Origin: Myxococcota bacterium
GTDB taxonomy: Bacteria > Myxococcota_A > UBA796 > CAJQPC01
Direction: 5' to 3'
Length of the DNA stretch: 39,096 bases
Assembly (NCBI GenBank): GCA_023150845.1
Contig: JAKLKD010000032.1
Coordinates: forward strand, 1 to 39,096
Below are positions 1 through 8,602 of the stretch, one piece after another (the first letter of the stretch is position 1; the number at the start of each line of letters is the position of its first letter). The notes beneath the pieces were generated by a model. The model did not search any database. It was not told the DNA's origin and saw only the letters and a list, made by a program, of their open reading frames with translations. The position numbers were made by a program, and so were the translations under genes.

Positions 1-24
1 CTCTCCCAAGATGAGGAGACCCCT

Positions 25-579
25 ATGGGCGCCCACCCCTGGCATGACCTGCCCAACAACCCTGACCACGCCGACGTCCACTTCAACGTCGTCATCGAGA
101 TCCCCAAGGGCTCTCGGGTGAAGTACGAGCTCGACAAGCCGACCGGGCTCTTGCGTGTGGACCGCATCCTGTACAGCGCCGTGCATTACCCGGCGTCGTA
201 CGGCTTCTTGCCCCGCAGCTACGGCCGCGACGGCGACCCCCTGGACGTGCTCGTGCTCGGCAACGAGCCCGTCGTGCCTCTGTCGATCATGCAGGCCCGG
301 GCGATCGGCGTGATGCACATGGCCGATGAGGGCAAGCCCGACGAGAAGATCATCGCCGTGCACATCCACGACCCGGCCTTCTTGGACTACACGGACATCA
401 GCCAGCTCCCCAAACACATGTCCTCGGAGATCCGCCGTTTCTTCATGGATTACAAGATCCTGGAGGGCAAGACGGTCACCGTGGACGAGTTTGAAGGCGC
501 CGCCGCGGCGGTGCAGGTGATCCGCGACGCCTTCACCTACTACCGGGCTGAAGAGAGCCGTCTGCGCGGCTGGGGCTGA
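25..579 (+). CDS. ppa: Inorganic pyrophosphatase (family I)
   Basis: The 184-residue protein matches soluble family I pyrophosphatases, which hydrolyse cytoplasmic PPi to two phosphates with Mg2+ and so pull biosynthetic reactions forward. The family signature DGDPLDVLV is present at about residues 71-79, with the metal-binding aspartates. The upstream SRVKYELDK stretch (about 30-38) and the YPASYGFLP stretch (about 56-64) are also family hallmarks. The length is normal for a bacterial enzyme. The ATG at 25 is preceded by AGGAG at 14-18, six bases away, which supports this start. It is followed by an 81-bp gap and an unrelated lipoprotein gene, so it probably forms its own unit or ends one that begins outside the window. 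Confidence 0.96.
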   Translation: MGAHPWHDLPNNPDHADVHFNVVIEIPKGSRVKYELDKPTGLLRVDRILYSAVHYPASYGFLPRSYGRDGDPLDVLVLGNEPVVPLSIMQARAIGVMHMADEGKPDEKIIAVHIHDPAFLDYTDISQLPKHMSSEIRRFFMDYKILEGKTVTVDEFEGAAAAVQVIRDAFTYYRAEESRLRGWG

Positions 580-660
580 TCCCGTCCACCGCGGACGTCT
601 TGCCGCTTGCGCTTCGGGCAAACCTGCATCATCCTGACGGTTCGCCCGGAGTCACCCCCA

Positions 661-2619
661 ATGCGCGCCTCGACCCTGCTGTCCCTCGTCCTCCCCGCCT
701 CGGCGACCCTCCTCTGGGGCTGCTCCGACTACAACATCACGCCCAAGGACGACAACGAGGGCGCCGTGGACTCCGAGCCGGTCGACTGCCCGCCGACCGA
801 CCCCGACTGTGAGGACAGCGAGACCGACAGCCTGCCGCCGGACAGCGTCCCGCCGGACAACAACAACTGCGACGAGTTCAACCTCCCCGGCGAGACCTTG
901 GCGCTCGTCGAGGAGTGCTACGTCGAGGTCTCGACGGGCACCTTCACCCCCGTGGTGGAGTGGAAGAAGTCCAAGTGGACCGTCGATCCCACCTCCAACA
1001 ACATCATGATGATGCCCGCCGTGGCGTCGCTGAACGACGACAACGGCGACGGCAAGATCAACGACGACGACATCCCCGACATCGTCGTGATCACCTATGG
1101 CAGCTACGGCACCCTTCGCGCGGTGAGCGGCGACGGATCGAAGGAGATCTTCAACATCGTCGGCGCCCAGCTCCAGGGCCAAGGCGCGGTGGCCATCGGT
1201 GACATCGACGGCGACGGCATCGTCGAGATCGTCGCCCCGACCTCCTCGGGCATCAAGGCCTTTGAGCACGACGGCTCGCTCAAGTGGACCTCGCCGAACC
1301 TCTCCGGGCATATGTACGGCACCTCCGACGCCCCGGCGATCTCCGACATGAACGGCGACGGCAAGCCGGAGATCATCATCGGGCGGGCCATCCTCAACAA
1401 CGACGGCAGCCTGCGCGGCGCGGGCGCGTATGGCCGCGGCGGCGTGGCCTCGAACGTCGGCACGACCTCCTTCGCCGTCGACCTCAACCTCGACGGCATC
1501 CAGGAGGTCGTCACCGGCAACGCCATCTACACCCCGTCGGGCGCGGCGGTGTGGGCCAACGGTGAGCTCGACGGCTACGTCGCCGTCGGCAACTTCGACA
1601 GCGATCCCGAGGGCGAGATCGTCGTCAACGCGAGCGGCAACCTCCGCCTCCAGGACACCAACGGCACCGTGCTCTGGCGGGCGACGATGTCCGGCGCGGG
1701 CAGCTACTACGGCGGGCCGCCCACCGTGGCCGACTTCGACGGCGACGGGCTCCCCGAGGTCGGCATCGCCGGGCGCTCGACCTACACCGTCTTCGACACC
1801 GACGGCAAGAAGATGTGGGAGAAGGCCACCCAGGACGGCTCCTCGGGCAACACGGGCTCGTCGGTCTTCGACTTTGAGGGCGACGGCGTGGCCGAGGCCG
1901 TCTACGCCGATGAGATCCGGCTGTGGGTGTTCAACGGCCCCGACGGCGCGGTGAAGCTCAACTCCACCGAACACTCGAACGGCACCTGGACCGAGTACCC
2001 CGCCATCGCCGACGTCGACGGCGACGGCCAGGCCGAGATCGTCGTGCCCAACACGGCCTCGCCGCACACGGGCTTCTACGTCTTCGGCGACGCCGACGCC
2101 TCCTGGCAGCCGGGCCGGAAGATCTGGAACCAGCACGCCTACCACATCACGAACGTCAACGACGACGGCACCATCCCCGCCGTGGCGGCCATCAACTGGG
2201 CCACCTACAACAACTTCCGCTCCGGCGACCTCACCGCGGGCTCGGGCGGCGTCTACGCCGACCTCATCGGCATCATCGACGAGGTCTGTGAGGAGCTCTG
2301 CGACGACGACCGCCTCTTCGTCTACGTCCGTGTCGGCAACCAGGGCTACCTCGACGTGACGGAGTCCTTCGACATCACGCTCACGGCGATCACCCCCACC
2401 GGGGAGGTGCCGCTCCAGACCCGCACGGTGTCCTCGGGCATCGCCCCCGGCGTGCTCCTCGACACGATCACCTTTGAGGTGTCTGGCGTGTCCGCCTTGG
2501 AGATCCTCGATCTCACCCTCAAGGTGGACGGCGGCAACGGCGCGGCCAGCGGGGTGTACTCGGAGTGTGACGAGACCAACAACGAGCCCACCTGGGGCGC
2601 GCCGGTGTGCGCAGGTTGA
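661..2619 (+). CDS. FG-GAP/VCBS-repeat lipoprotein, copy 1
   Basis: This 652-residue protein begins with a signal peptide ending in the lipobox-like LLWGC, so it is probably lipid-anchored. An acidic, proline-rich linker follows (about residues 22-75). The body then carries many DxDGDGxxE motifs (such as GDIDGDGIVEI, ADFDGDGLPEVG and DVDGDGQAEIV), typical of calcium-binding FG-GAP/VCBS beta-propeller blades. The C-terminal part, with VRVGNQGY and ECDETNN, resembles a CARDB-type Ig-like domain. The ATG at 661 is chosen because it opens the signal peptide and has GGAG at 648-651; an in-frame ATG at 607 would bury the signal. The next gene is a close paralogue. The molecular role is unknown; adhesion or surface structure is only a guess. 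Confidence 0.88.
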   Translation: MRASTLLSLVLPASATLLWGCSDYNITPKDDNEGAVDSEPVDCPPTDPDCEDSETDSLPPDSVPPDNNNCDEFNLPGETLALVEECYVEVSTGTFTPVVEWKKSKWTVDPTSNNIMMMPAVASLNDDNGDGKINDDDIPDIVVITYGSYGTLRAVSGDGSKEIFNIVGAQLQGQGAVAIGDIDGDGIVEIVAPTSSGIKAFEHDGSLKWTSPNLSGHMYGTSDAPAISDMNGDGKPEIIIGRAILNNDGSLRGAGAYGRGGVASNVGTTSFAVDLNLDGIQEVVTGNAIYTPSGAAVWANGELDGYVAVGNFDSDPEGEIVVNASGNLRLQDTNGTVLWRATMSGAGSYYGGPPTVADFDGDGLPEVGIAGRSTYTVFDTDGKKMWEKATQDGSSGNTGSSVFDFEGDGVAEAVYADEIRLWVFNGPDGAVKLNSTEHSNGTWTEYPAIADVDGDGQAEIVVPNTASPHTGFYVFGDADASWQPGRKIWNQHAYHITNVNDDGTIPAVAAINWATYNNFRSGDLTAGSGGVYADLIGIIDEVCEELCDDDRLFVYVRVGNQGYLDVTESFDITLTAITPTGEVPLQTRTVSSGIAPGVLLDTITFEVSGVSALEILDLTLKVDGGNGAASGVYSECDETNNEPTWGAPVCAG

Positions 2620-2672
2620 GCGTCCTGACGGTCACAGGAACGACTAACCTGACGTAACCCCTTGCGTTCGTC

Positions 2673-2691
2673 CAAGATGCCGTCCATCTTG
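2673..2691 (+). other. Leader hairpin before FG-GAP copy 2
   Basis: CAAGATG (2673-2679) and CATCTTG (2685-2691) form a perfect 7-bp stem with a 5-nt loop. It ends 7 bases before the GGAGG ribosome-binding site of the second FG-GAP gene. No T-run follows, so it is not a classical terminator. It could be an operator or an mRNA leader structure; the function is inferred only from position. Confidence 0.45.
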
Positions 2692-2708
2692 TGGCCCTGG
2701 AGGTCTCC

Positions 2709-4655
2709 ATGCGCGCGCTCACACTCCTCGCTCTGTTCGGCATCGGCTGCACGGAGTACGACGTCAACCCCAAAGACGACGAGCCGCCGGGCGGCATCGA
2801 CAGCGAGCCCGTCGAGTGCCCCCCGCAGATCCCCGACTGCAACGACACCGAGGAGGACTCGGAGCTCCCGCCGGACAGCGTGCCCCCGGACAACGACGTC
2901 TGCGACGAGTTCACCGTCCCCGGCGAGGCCTTGGCCCAGGTCGAGGAGTGCTATGTGCCCGTCTCGACCGGCACCTTCACCCCCGTCGTCGAGTGGAAGA
3001 AGTCCACCTGGACGACCGACGCCTCCTCCAACAACATCATGATGATGCCCGCCGTCGCCTCCTTGACCGACGACAACGGCGACGGCCTGATCAACGACGA
3101 TGACGTCCCCGACATCATCGTCATCACCTACGGCAGCAACGGCACCCTGCGCGCCGTGAGCGGTGACGGCTCCGCGGAGATCTTCAACGTCGTCGGCGCC
3201 CAGCTCCAGGGCCAAGGCGCGGTCGCCGTGGGCGACATCGACAACGACGGCATCGTCGAGATCATCGCCCCCACCTCCAACGGCGTGAAGGCGTTTGAGA
3301 ACGACGGCACGCTCAAGTGGACGTCCGCGAGCCTCTCCGGCCACATCTACGGCACCTCCGACGCCCCGGCCATCTCCGACATGGACGGCGACGGCGACCC
3401 GGAGATCATCATGGGCAAGGCCATCCTCAACAGCGACGGCAGCCTGCGCGGCGCGGGGGCCTACGGCAAAGGCAGCGTGCCCGGCAACGTCGGCACCACG
3501 TCCTTCGCCGTGGACCTCGACCTCGACGGCGTACAAGAGCTCGTCGTCGGCAACGCCTTGTATGACCCCGACGGCAACACCATCTGGAACAACGGCGAGC
3601 AAGACGGCTACGTCGCCGTGGGCAACTTCGACAGCGACCCTGAGGGCGAGATCATCGTCAACACCTCGGGCAACCTGCGCCTGCAGGACACCGACGGCAC
3701 CGTGCTCTGGCGCGCCGTGATGACCGGCGCGGGCGGCAGCTACGGCGGCCCGCCCACCGTGGCCGACTTCGACGGCGACGGGCTCCCCGAGGTCGGCATC
3801 GCTGGAGGCTCGATCTACAGCGTGTTCGACACCGACGGCGCGAAGCTCTGGGAGAAGAAGACTCAGGACGCCTCCTCGGGCAACACCGGCTCCTCGGTGT
3901 TCGACTTTGAGGGCGACGGCGTCGCGGAGGCCGTCTACGCCGACGAGACCCGGCTGTGGGTGTTCAACGGCCCCGACGGCGCGGTGAAGCTTGAGTCCAC
4001 CGAGCACTCCAACGCCACCTGGACGGAGTACCCGGCCATCGCGGACGTCGACAACGACGGCCACGCCGAGATCGTCGTCGCCAACACGAACTACTCCGGG
4101 CACACCGGCTTCTACGTCTTCGGCGACGCCGACAACTCATGGCAGGAGGGCCGGAAGATCTGGAACCAGCACGCCTACCACATCACAAACATCAACGACG
4201 ACGGCACCATCCCCGCCGTCGCTGACATCAACTGGGCGACCTACAACAACTTCCGCTCCGGCGACCTCACCGCGGGCTCGGGCGGCGTGTTCTCCGATCT
4301 CGTCGGCACCATCGAGGAGGTCTGCGAGGCGCTGTGTGACCAGGGCCGCCTCTTCGTCTACGTCCGGGTGGGCAACCAGGGCTACCAAGACATCGAGGAC
4401 GAGGTGGAGCTCTCCCTCTACGCCGACACCCCCGAGGGCGAGCGGCGCATGTCGAGCCTCACCATCACCTCGGGCATCCCCGCCGGGCAGATGCTCGACA
4501 GCGTGGTGTTTGAGGTGAGCGGCCTCGAGGACTGGGACATCCGCGACCTCGTGCTCAAGGTCGACGGCGGCAACGAGTCCACCGACGGCGCCCACAGCGA
4601 GTGCGATGAGACCAACAACGAGGCCCGCTGGGGCGCGATGGTCTGCTTCGAGTAA
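2709..4655 (+). CDS. FG-GAP/VCBS-repeat lipoprotein, copy 2
   Basis: This 648-residue protein is a tandem paralogue of the preceding gene. It has the same order of signal peptide with a Cys after LFGIG, acidic linker with PPDSVPPDN, a long run of DxDxDGxxE FG-GAP/VCBS motifs, and a CARDB-like end with VRVGNQGY and ECDETNN. Long stretches are identical between copies, including WATYNNFRSGDLTAGSGGV. The lipobox has Gly rather than Leu at -3, which is less canonical. The ATG at 2709 follows GGAGG at 2698-2702; an in-frame ATG at 2691 would put extra residues before the signal peptide. It is probably extracytoplasmic and lipid-anchored with calcium-stabilised propeller blades. Its partner or ligand is unknown. 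Confidence 0.88.
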   Translation: MRALTLLALFGIGCTEYDVNPKDDEPPGGIDSEPVECPPQIPDCNDTEEDSELPPDSVPPDNDVCDEFTVPGEALAQVEECYVPVSTGTFTPVVEWKKSTWTTDASSNNIMMMPAVASLTDDNGDGLINDDDVPDIIVITYGSNGTLRAVSGDGSAEIFNVVGAQLQGQGAVAVGDIDNDGIVEIIAPTSNGVKAFENDGTLKWTSASLSGHIYGTSDAPAISDMDGDGDPEIIMGKAILNSDGSLRGAGAYGKGSVPGNVGTTSFAVDLDLDGVQELVVGNALYDPDGNTIWNNGEQDGYVAVGNFDSDPEGEIIVNTSGNLRLQDTDGTVLWRAVMTGAGGSYGGPPTVADFDGDGLPEVGIAGGSIYSVFDTDGAKLWEKKTQDASSGNTGSSVFDFEGDGVAEAVYADETRLWVFNGPDGAVKLESTEHSNATWTEYPAIADVDNDGHAEIVVANTNYSGHTGFYVFGDADNSWQEGRKIWNQHAYHITNINDDGTIPAVADINWATYNNFRSGDLTAGSGGVFSDLVGTIEEVCEALCDQGRLFVYVRVGNQGYQDIEDEVELSLYADTPEGERRMSSLTITSGIPAGQMLDSVVFEVSGLEDWDIRDLVLKVDGGNESTDGAHSECDETNNEARWGAMVCFE

Positions 4656-4683
4656 GGGTGAGGCCCCTGGCCGGGCGGTCCCG

Positions 4684-4705
4684 GGGCGCCCGCGCGGAGG
4701 CGCCC
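4684..4705. terminator. Possible bidirectional hairpin terminator
   Basis: GGGCGCC (4684-4690) and GGCGCCC (4699-4705) form a 7-bp GC stem with an 8-nt loop. It lies in the 81-bp gap between the convergent FG-GAP gene and the minus-strand lipoprotein gene, where a shared terminator is expected. There is no T-tract on either side, so intrinsic termination is uncertain. Confidence 0.35.
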
Positions 4706-4736
4706 GCTCAGCGGCAAAACCTCAGCGGCGCTGGGC

Positions 4737-5714
4737 TCAGAAGCTGGCGCCGCTCACGATGGTCTGGCCTTCGGGAAGCGCGATCCAGAGGTTCGTCGCG
4801 CTGTCCGGGCCTACCCGCAGCACACCCTTGGACTGCGAGACCATGATGACCTCGTCCCGGGCGGAGTCGTAGCCGCAGTCGGTGATGTCCGTGGGGCTCT
4901 CGCTGGCGATGCGCGACGGGGGCACGGACTTGCCGTTGCCGTTGTCGACGGTGTTGAAGATGTCCTCGATGGAGTACACCCCGCCCGCCGACGAGCAGAC
5001 GTAAGGCTCACCGTTGGGCCCCAAGAAGCCGTCCACCGAGCGCGCCCGGGTTGTGTCGTAGCTGGGGAAGACCTGGTAGAGCGCGCCGGTGTCCGTGGGG
5101 TAGGCCCAGAGCGTCGGGCCTCCGGTGGATGAGCTGCCGTGGTCGATGATGTAGGCGACCGTGAGGTCCTCGGTGAGGAAGACCGAGGACGCGCTCGTGA
5201 AGGTGCCCGGGCTGACGAGCACGTCGTTCAACGAGGCCGAGCTGAGGTAGAGCCCGTTCTCGACGAGCACAAAAAACACGGTGCCCGCCGCGGCCACGTC
5301 GGCGATGGTGGCCCCGTAGGTCGTGCCTAAGGACAGCGTGCTCCCGCTGAAGAACGCCATCGTGTCTTTCCAGCCCACGGCGGCGGTCTGCGAGGCGCTG
5401 CTCCAGGCGATGGGCCCGATGACCTCGGCGCCGTACTCGTAGGTGTAGGCCAAGGACGTGTCCGGCGCGAAGACGTTGACCGTCGCGCCCACGGTGCCGC
5501 TCTCCAAGAGCGCGACCCCGGCGATGGGGTCGGCGTCGGAGTCGGAGTCCGTGTCGGCGTCGGTGTCGCTGTCGGCGTCGCTGTCGGCGTCCGCGTCCCC
5601 CTCGGCGCACTCCGGCAGCTCCGAGGACGTGCATGGGATGTCCGCAGGGGAGAACAGGTGGCAGCCCGGCAGCATGAGCGCGAGGAGGGAGAGCTTCATC
5701 GTGAGCATCTTCAT
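4737..5714 (-). CDS. Lipoprotein with D/S-repeat linker
   Basis: The 325-residue product starts with a signal peptide ending in the lipobox LMLPGC. An Asp/Ser/Ala/Thr repeat linker follows at about residues 40-62 (DADSDADSDTD type), and then a roughly 260-residue domain of short beta-like segments with no catalytic motif I recognise. Phrases such as SPTDITDCGYDSARDEVIMVSQSKGVL suggest a beta-propeller or WD/YVTN-like fold, but this is weak. The ATG at 5714 is preferred because AGGAACC lies just upstream, overlapping the stop codon of the subtilase gene 8 bp away. Met codons at 5708 and 5699 are alternatives. The spacing implies co-transcription with the subtilase. Function is unknown. Confidence 0.8.
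   Translation of the reverse strand: MKMLTMKLSLLALMLPGCHLFSPADIPCTSSELPECAEGDADADSDADSDTDADTDSDSDADPIAGVALLESGTVGATVNVFAPDTSLAYTYEYGAEVIGPIAWSSASQTAAVGWKDTMAFFSGSTLSLGTTYGATIADVAAAGTVFFVLVENGLYLSSASLNDVLVSPGTFTSASSVFLTEDLTVAYIIDHGSSSTGGPTLWAYPTDTGALYQVFPSYDTTRARSVDGFLGPNGEPYVCSSAGGVYSIEDIFNTVDNGNGKSVPPSRIASESPTDITDCGYDSARDEVIMVSQSKGVLRVGPDSATNLWIALPEGQTIVSGASF
5530..5600 (-). repeat. Low-complexity D/S-encoding 6-bp repeat
   Basis: An imperfect 6-bp period (TCGGNG/TCGCTG on the plus strand) encodes the alternating Asp-Ser/Ala/Thr linker of the lipoprotein. Such tracts can change length by slippage in steps of two residues without breaking the frame. Confidence 0.7.
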
Positions 5715-5722
5715 CTTGGTTC

Positions 5723-7258
5723 CTAGTGCCGACGGCGGCGCCGACGCATCAGCGCAAAGGGTATGACGAACGCGGCCCCGCGCCAAGCGCCGGATCCCAA
5801 GCAGGCCCTTCCTTGGCCGTCTGGCGGGGGCAAGACGAGGTGACCCGCGCCTAGGCCATCATGGGGCGCTTGGCGCAGCGAGCGGTCCGTGGCCGCGTGG
5901 TCTTTGAGCCACTCCGCGGCCTCAAAGGCGGTCATCTCGGGGAAACGGCTCATCACGAGAGCCACGGCGGCGGCGGCGACGGGGCTCGCGGCGGAGGTGC
6001 CGTAGAAGCCGCTCGCCCCGTAGACCGAGGAGGTGACGCCGTCTGGCGCGGCGATGTCGGGCTTTAAGGCGCCCCCTGCCGTCGGGCCCCAAGACGAGAA
6101 GTACTCGGGCTCGTTCGTGAGGTAGCCGTCCGCGCGCACGGCGCCGACGGTGAAGGCGAGGCGGTGCGCGCCGGGGTCGGTGATTGAGCCCTCGCGGATG
6201 TAGGTCGGGAGATCCCCGCTCGTCGTGAGCACCCGGAGGCGCGTCGCGGGGTCGCCGCGGCGGCGGCGCACCTCAAGATAGACGAGGGCGTCGTCCTCCA
6301 AGGCCGGGCTCAGGCGCTCGACGGGGGAGCAGCCCTCCTCCCCTTCGGTCTGGGTGGACTCGCCCCGGGCGAGCACGACGCCGTCCTCCCGCACGATGCG
6401 GGCGTCGAGGTCGAGGTCACCGCAGCGGCCGTAGTTGTCCCAGTGCAAGGTGACGCCGCGCCGGGCGCCGCCGGGCAGCTCCACGGGCAGGCGCTCCACA
6501 CCCGGGGAGAACTCGTGGAGGTCGTCGCCGTCCTCGTCGGTGAACCAGCCGAGCCAGTGGCCCTCGGCGTAGTTCCCGGCGCTCGTCACGAGCAGCACGC
6601 CGCCTTCGCTCATCACCTCGACGAGGTCCGAGACCGGGCCGGTGCCGTCGTAGAAGCTGTCGTTCATAAACGACATCGAGAGGGTGGCGAGGTCCATGTC
6701 CTCGCGCACCGACCAGTTGGCGGCGTTCTCGAAGGTGGTGTAGCCGTTGGTGCGCACGAGGTGCAGCTCGACCCCCGGCGCGAGGTCACGCACGAGCTCG
6801 GCGCAGGCGAGGCCGTGGCTGCCCTCCTCATAAGAGAAGCGCGGCGCGCTCGTCTCCATCGCCGGGGTGCAGCCGGGGTGGGCCCAGCAGTCGTGGGTGT
6901 CGAACTCGCCGAGCTCGTCGGGGTCAAGCTCCGAGCCGAACCACTGCACGTCAAACACCGCGAGCTTCACGCCCTCCCCGGTGTAGCCCGCCTCGTGCCA
7001 GGCCTCGGCGCCGATCACCTCGGCGGCGTCATCCGCGACGTAGGCGCCGAAGCCGCCGTGGGTCTGGGCGAGGGCCTCGACGCGGTAGGGGGTGCCGTCG
7101 GTCGGCGGGGTGCGCACCACGGAGCCCGTGGCGCTCGTGGCCAAGGCGCCGGGCACGTCGGGGCGCTCCACGCGGTAGAGCTGACCCTCGGTCACCTCTT
7201 CAGCCTCCTGGGCCGAGGCGGCGCGGATCAGCGTGAAGGCGACGGCGAGCTGCAGCAT
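5723..7258 (-). CDS. Secreted subtilisin-like (S8) serine protease
   Basis: The 511-residue protein has a signal peptide (residues 1-16, ending AASA) and a peptidase S8 domain. The Asp is D103 in AVFDVQW, the His is H148 in EGSHGLA, the oxyanion Asn is N229 in TSAGN, and the catalytic Ser is S422 in YGTSAASP. An insert of about 130 residues between N229 and the Ser region (about 240-350) resembles a beta-rich PPC-like or PA-like domain. The C-terminus has Cys486, a short hydrophobic stretch (491-504) and six Arg, resembling the MYXO-CTERM surface-sorting tail. The ATG at 7258 is chosen because it opens the signal peptide; upstream in-frame extensions are antisense to rocD. It is co-transcribed with the downstream lipoprotein. 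The substrate is unknown. Confidence 0.9.
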   Translation of the reverse strand: MLQLAVAFTLIRAASAQEAEEVTEGQLYRVERPDVPGALATSATGSVVRTPPTDGTPYRVEALAQTHGGFGAYVADDAAEVIGAEAWHEAGYTGEGVKLAVFDVQWFGSELDPDELGEFDTHDCWAHPGCTPAMETSAPRFSYEEGSHGLACAELVRDLAPGVELHLVRTNGYTTFENAANWSVREDMDLATLSMSFMNDSFYDGTGPVSDLVEVMSEGGVLLVTSAGNYAEGHWLGWFTDEDGDDLHEFSPGVERLPVELPGGARRGVTLHWDNYGRCGDLDLDARIVREDGVVLARGESTQTEGEEGCSPVERLSPALEDDALVYLEVRRRRGDPATRLRVLTTSGDLPTYIREGSITDPGAHRLAFTVGAVRADGYLTNEPEYFSSWGPTAGGALKPDIAAPDGVTSSVYGASGFYGTSAASPVAAAAVALVMSRFPEMTAFEAAEWLKDHAATDRSLRQAPHDGLGAGHLVLPPPDGQGRACLGSGAWRGAAFVIPFALMRRRRRRH

Positions 7259-7366
7259 CTGGGCAACATACACCGGATCCCCGCCGAGGGCAGGTCGGGG
7301 CCCGCCGAGGTCTGGATTCCGAGTTACCCTGTGCCGCAGCGACCCCACTCTCGCCTGGAGGCGCCC

Positions 7367-8602
7367 ATGAACCGGCCAAACGCCCACAACGACCACGCCG
7401 ACACCCATCAGCACCCGCTCATCGCCCAGGCGGAGCGCTGGGGCGCGCACAACTACCACCCCCTCGACGTGGTGATCACCTCTGGCGAGGGTGTGTGGCT
7501 CACGGACACCGAGGGGCGGCGCTTCTTGGACATGCTCTCGGCGTACTCGGCGGTGAACCAGGGCCACCGGCACCCGCACATCATCCGGGCCCTCGTCGAG
7601 CAGGCCCAGCGAGTCACCCTCACCTCCCGCGCCTTCCACAACGACCGCATGGGCCCCTTCTTGGAGCAGCTCTGCGGGCTGACGGGCTACGAGTCGGCGC
7701 TGCCGATGAACACCGGGGCCGAGGCCGTCGAGACGGCGATCAAGGCGGCGCGAAAGTGGGGTTACCAGGTCAAAGGGGTGCCCGAGGGCCAGGCGGAGAT
7801 CATCGTCGCGACGGACAACTTCCACGGCCGCACCACGACGATCGTCGGCTTCTCTACGGAGCCCCAGTACCGCGAGGGCTTCGGGCCCTTCACGCCGGGC
7901 TTCCCCGTGGTGACCTTCGGCGACGTGGCGAGCTTAGAGGCCGCGTTCAACGAGCGCACCGTCGCCTTCTTGATCGAGCCCATCCAGGGGGAGGCCGGGA
8001 TTCATGTGCCCCCGGCGGGTTACCTCCAGCGCGCCCGGGAGCTCTGTGACCAGCACGGCGCGCTGCTGCTCTCCGACGAGATCCAGACCGGCTTCGGGCG
8101 CACCGGGCGCATGTTCGCGATGGACTGGGAGGGTGTGCGGGCTGACGGCGTCATGGTGGGCAAGGCGCTCGGCGGCGGCGTGCTGCCGGTCTCGGCGTTT
8201 CTGGCCGACCGCCGGGTGATGGACGTCTTCACCCCCGGCGACCACGGCTCCACCTTCGGGGGCAACCCCCTGGCCTGCGCCGTCGCCTCAGCGGCCTTGG
8301 ACGTGCTCGTGAACGAGGGCCTCGCCGAGCGCGCGGCCACCCTGGGCGCCTGGTTCAAGGCCGAGCTGGAGGCCATCGCCTCGCCCCACGTCCTGGAGGT
8401 GCGCGGCCGCGGCCTGCTCCTCGGCGTGGAGATCAAGGCCGAGTCCGGCCCCGCCCGCCCCTTCTGCAAGGCGCTCATGGCCCGGGGCATCCTCTGCAAA
8501 GAGACGCACCAGCAGGTCATCCGCTTCGCCCCGCCGCTCGTCATCGAGCGTGAGACGCTCCAGTGGGCGCTCGGTCACATCCGTGAGGTCTTGAGCGCAT
8601 GA
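7367..8602 (+). CDS. rocD: Ornithine--oxo-acid aminotransferase
   Basis: The 411-residue protein is a class III PLP aminotransferase that best matches ornithine delta-aminotransferase, which converts ornithine and 2-oxoglutarate to glutamate semialdehyde and glutamate. Visible hallmarks are GAHNYHPLDVV near residue 25, SAYSAVNQGH, NTGAEAVETAIKAARKW for cofactor binding, FHGRTTTIVGFS, the SDEIQTGFGRTG segment, and the PLP lysine in VGKALGGG. The NYHPLDVV and SAYSAVNQGH strings are more specific to ornithine than to acetylornithine aminotransferases. The ATG at 7367 follows TGGAGG at 7356-7361. The 108-bp gap to the divergent subtilase gene must carry both promoters. It overlaps the next gene by 4 bp (ATGA), so they are coupled. 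Confidence 0.93.
   Translation: MNRPNAHNDHADTHQHPLIAQAERWGAHNYHPLDVVITSGEGVWLTDTEGRRFLDMLSAYSAVNQGHRHPHIIRALVEQAQRVTLTSRAFHNDRMGPFLEQLCGLTGYESALPMNTGAEAVETAIKAARKWGYQVKGVPEGQAEIIVATDNFHGRTTTIVGFSTEPQYREGFGPFTPGFPVVTFGDVASLEAAFNERTVAFLIEPIQGEAGIHVPPAGYLQRARELCDQHGALLLSDEIQTGFGRTGRMFAMDWEGVRADGVMVGKALGGGVLPVSAFLADRRVMDVFTPGDHGSTFGGNPLACAVASAALDVLVNEGLAERAATLGAWFKAELEAIASPHVLEVRGRGLLLGVEIKAESGPARPFCKALMARGILCKETHQQVIRFAPPLVIERETLQWALGHIREVLSA

Noticed and set aside
652-2145. Long minus-strand open frame opposite FG-GAP copy 1
   Set aside because: It is a shadow of the Asp-rich plus-strand gene (Val/Asp periodic, no family motif), and a similar shadow runs opposite copy 2 at 2346-4103.
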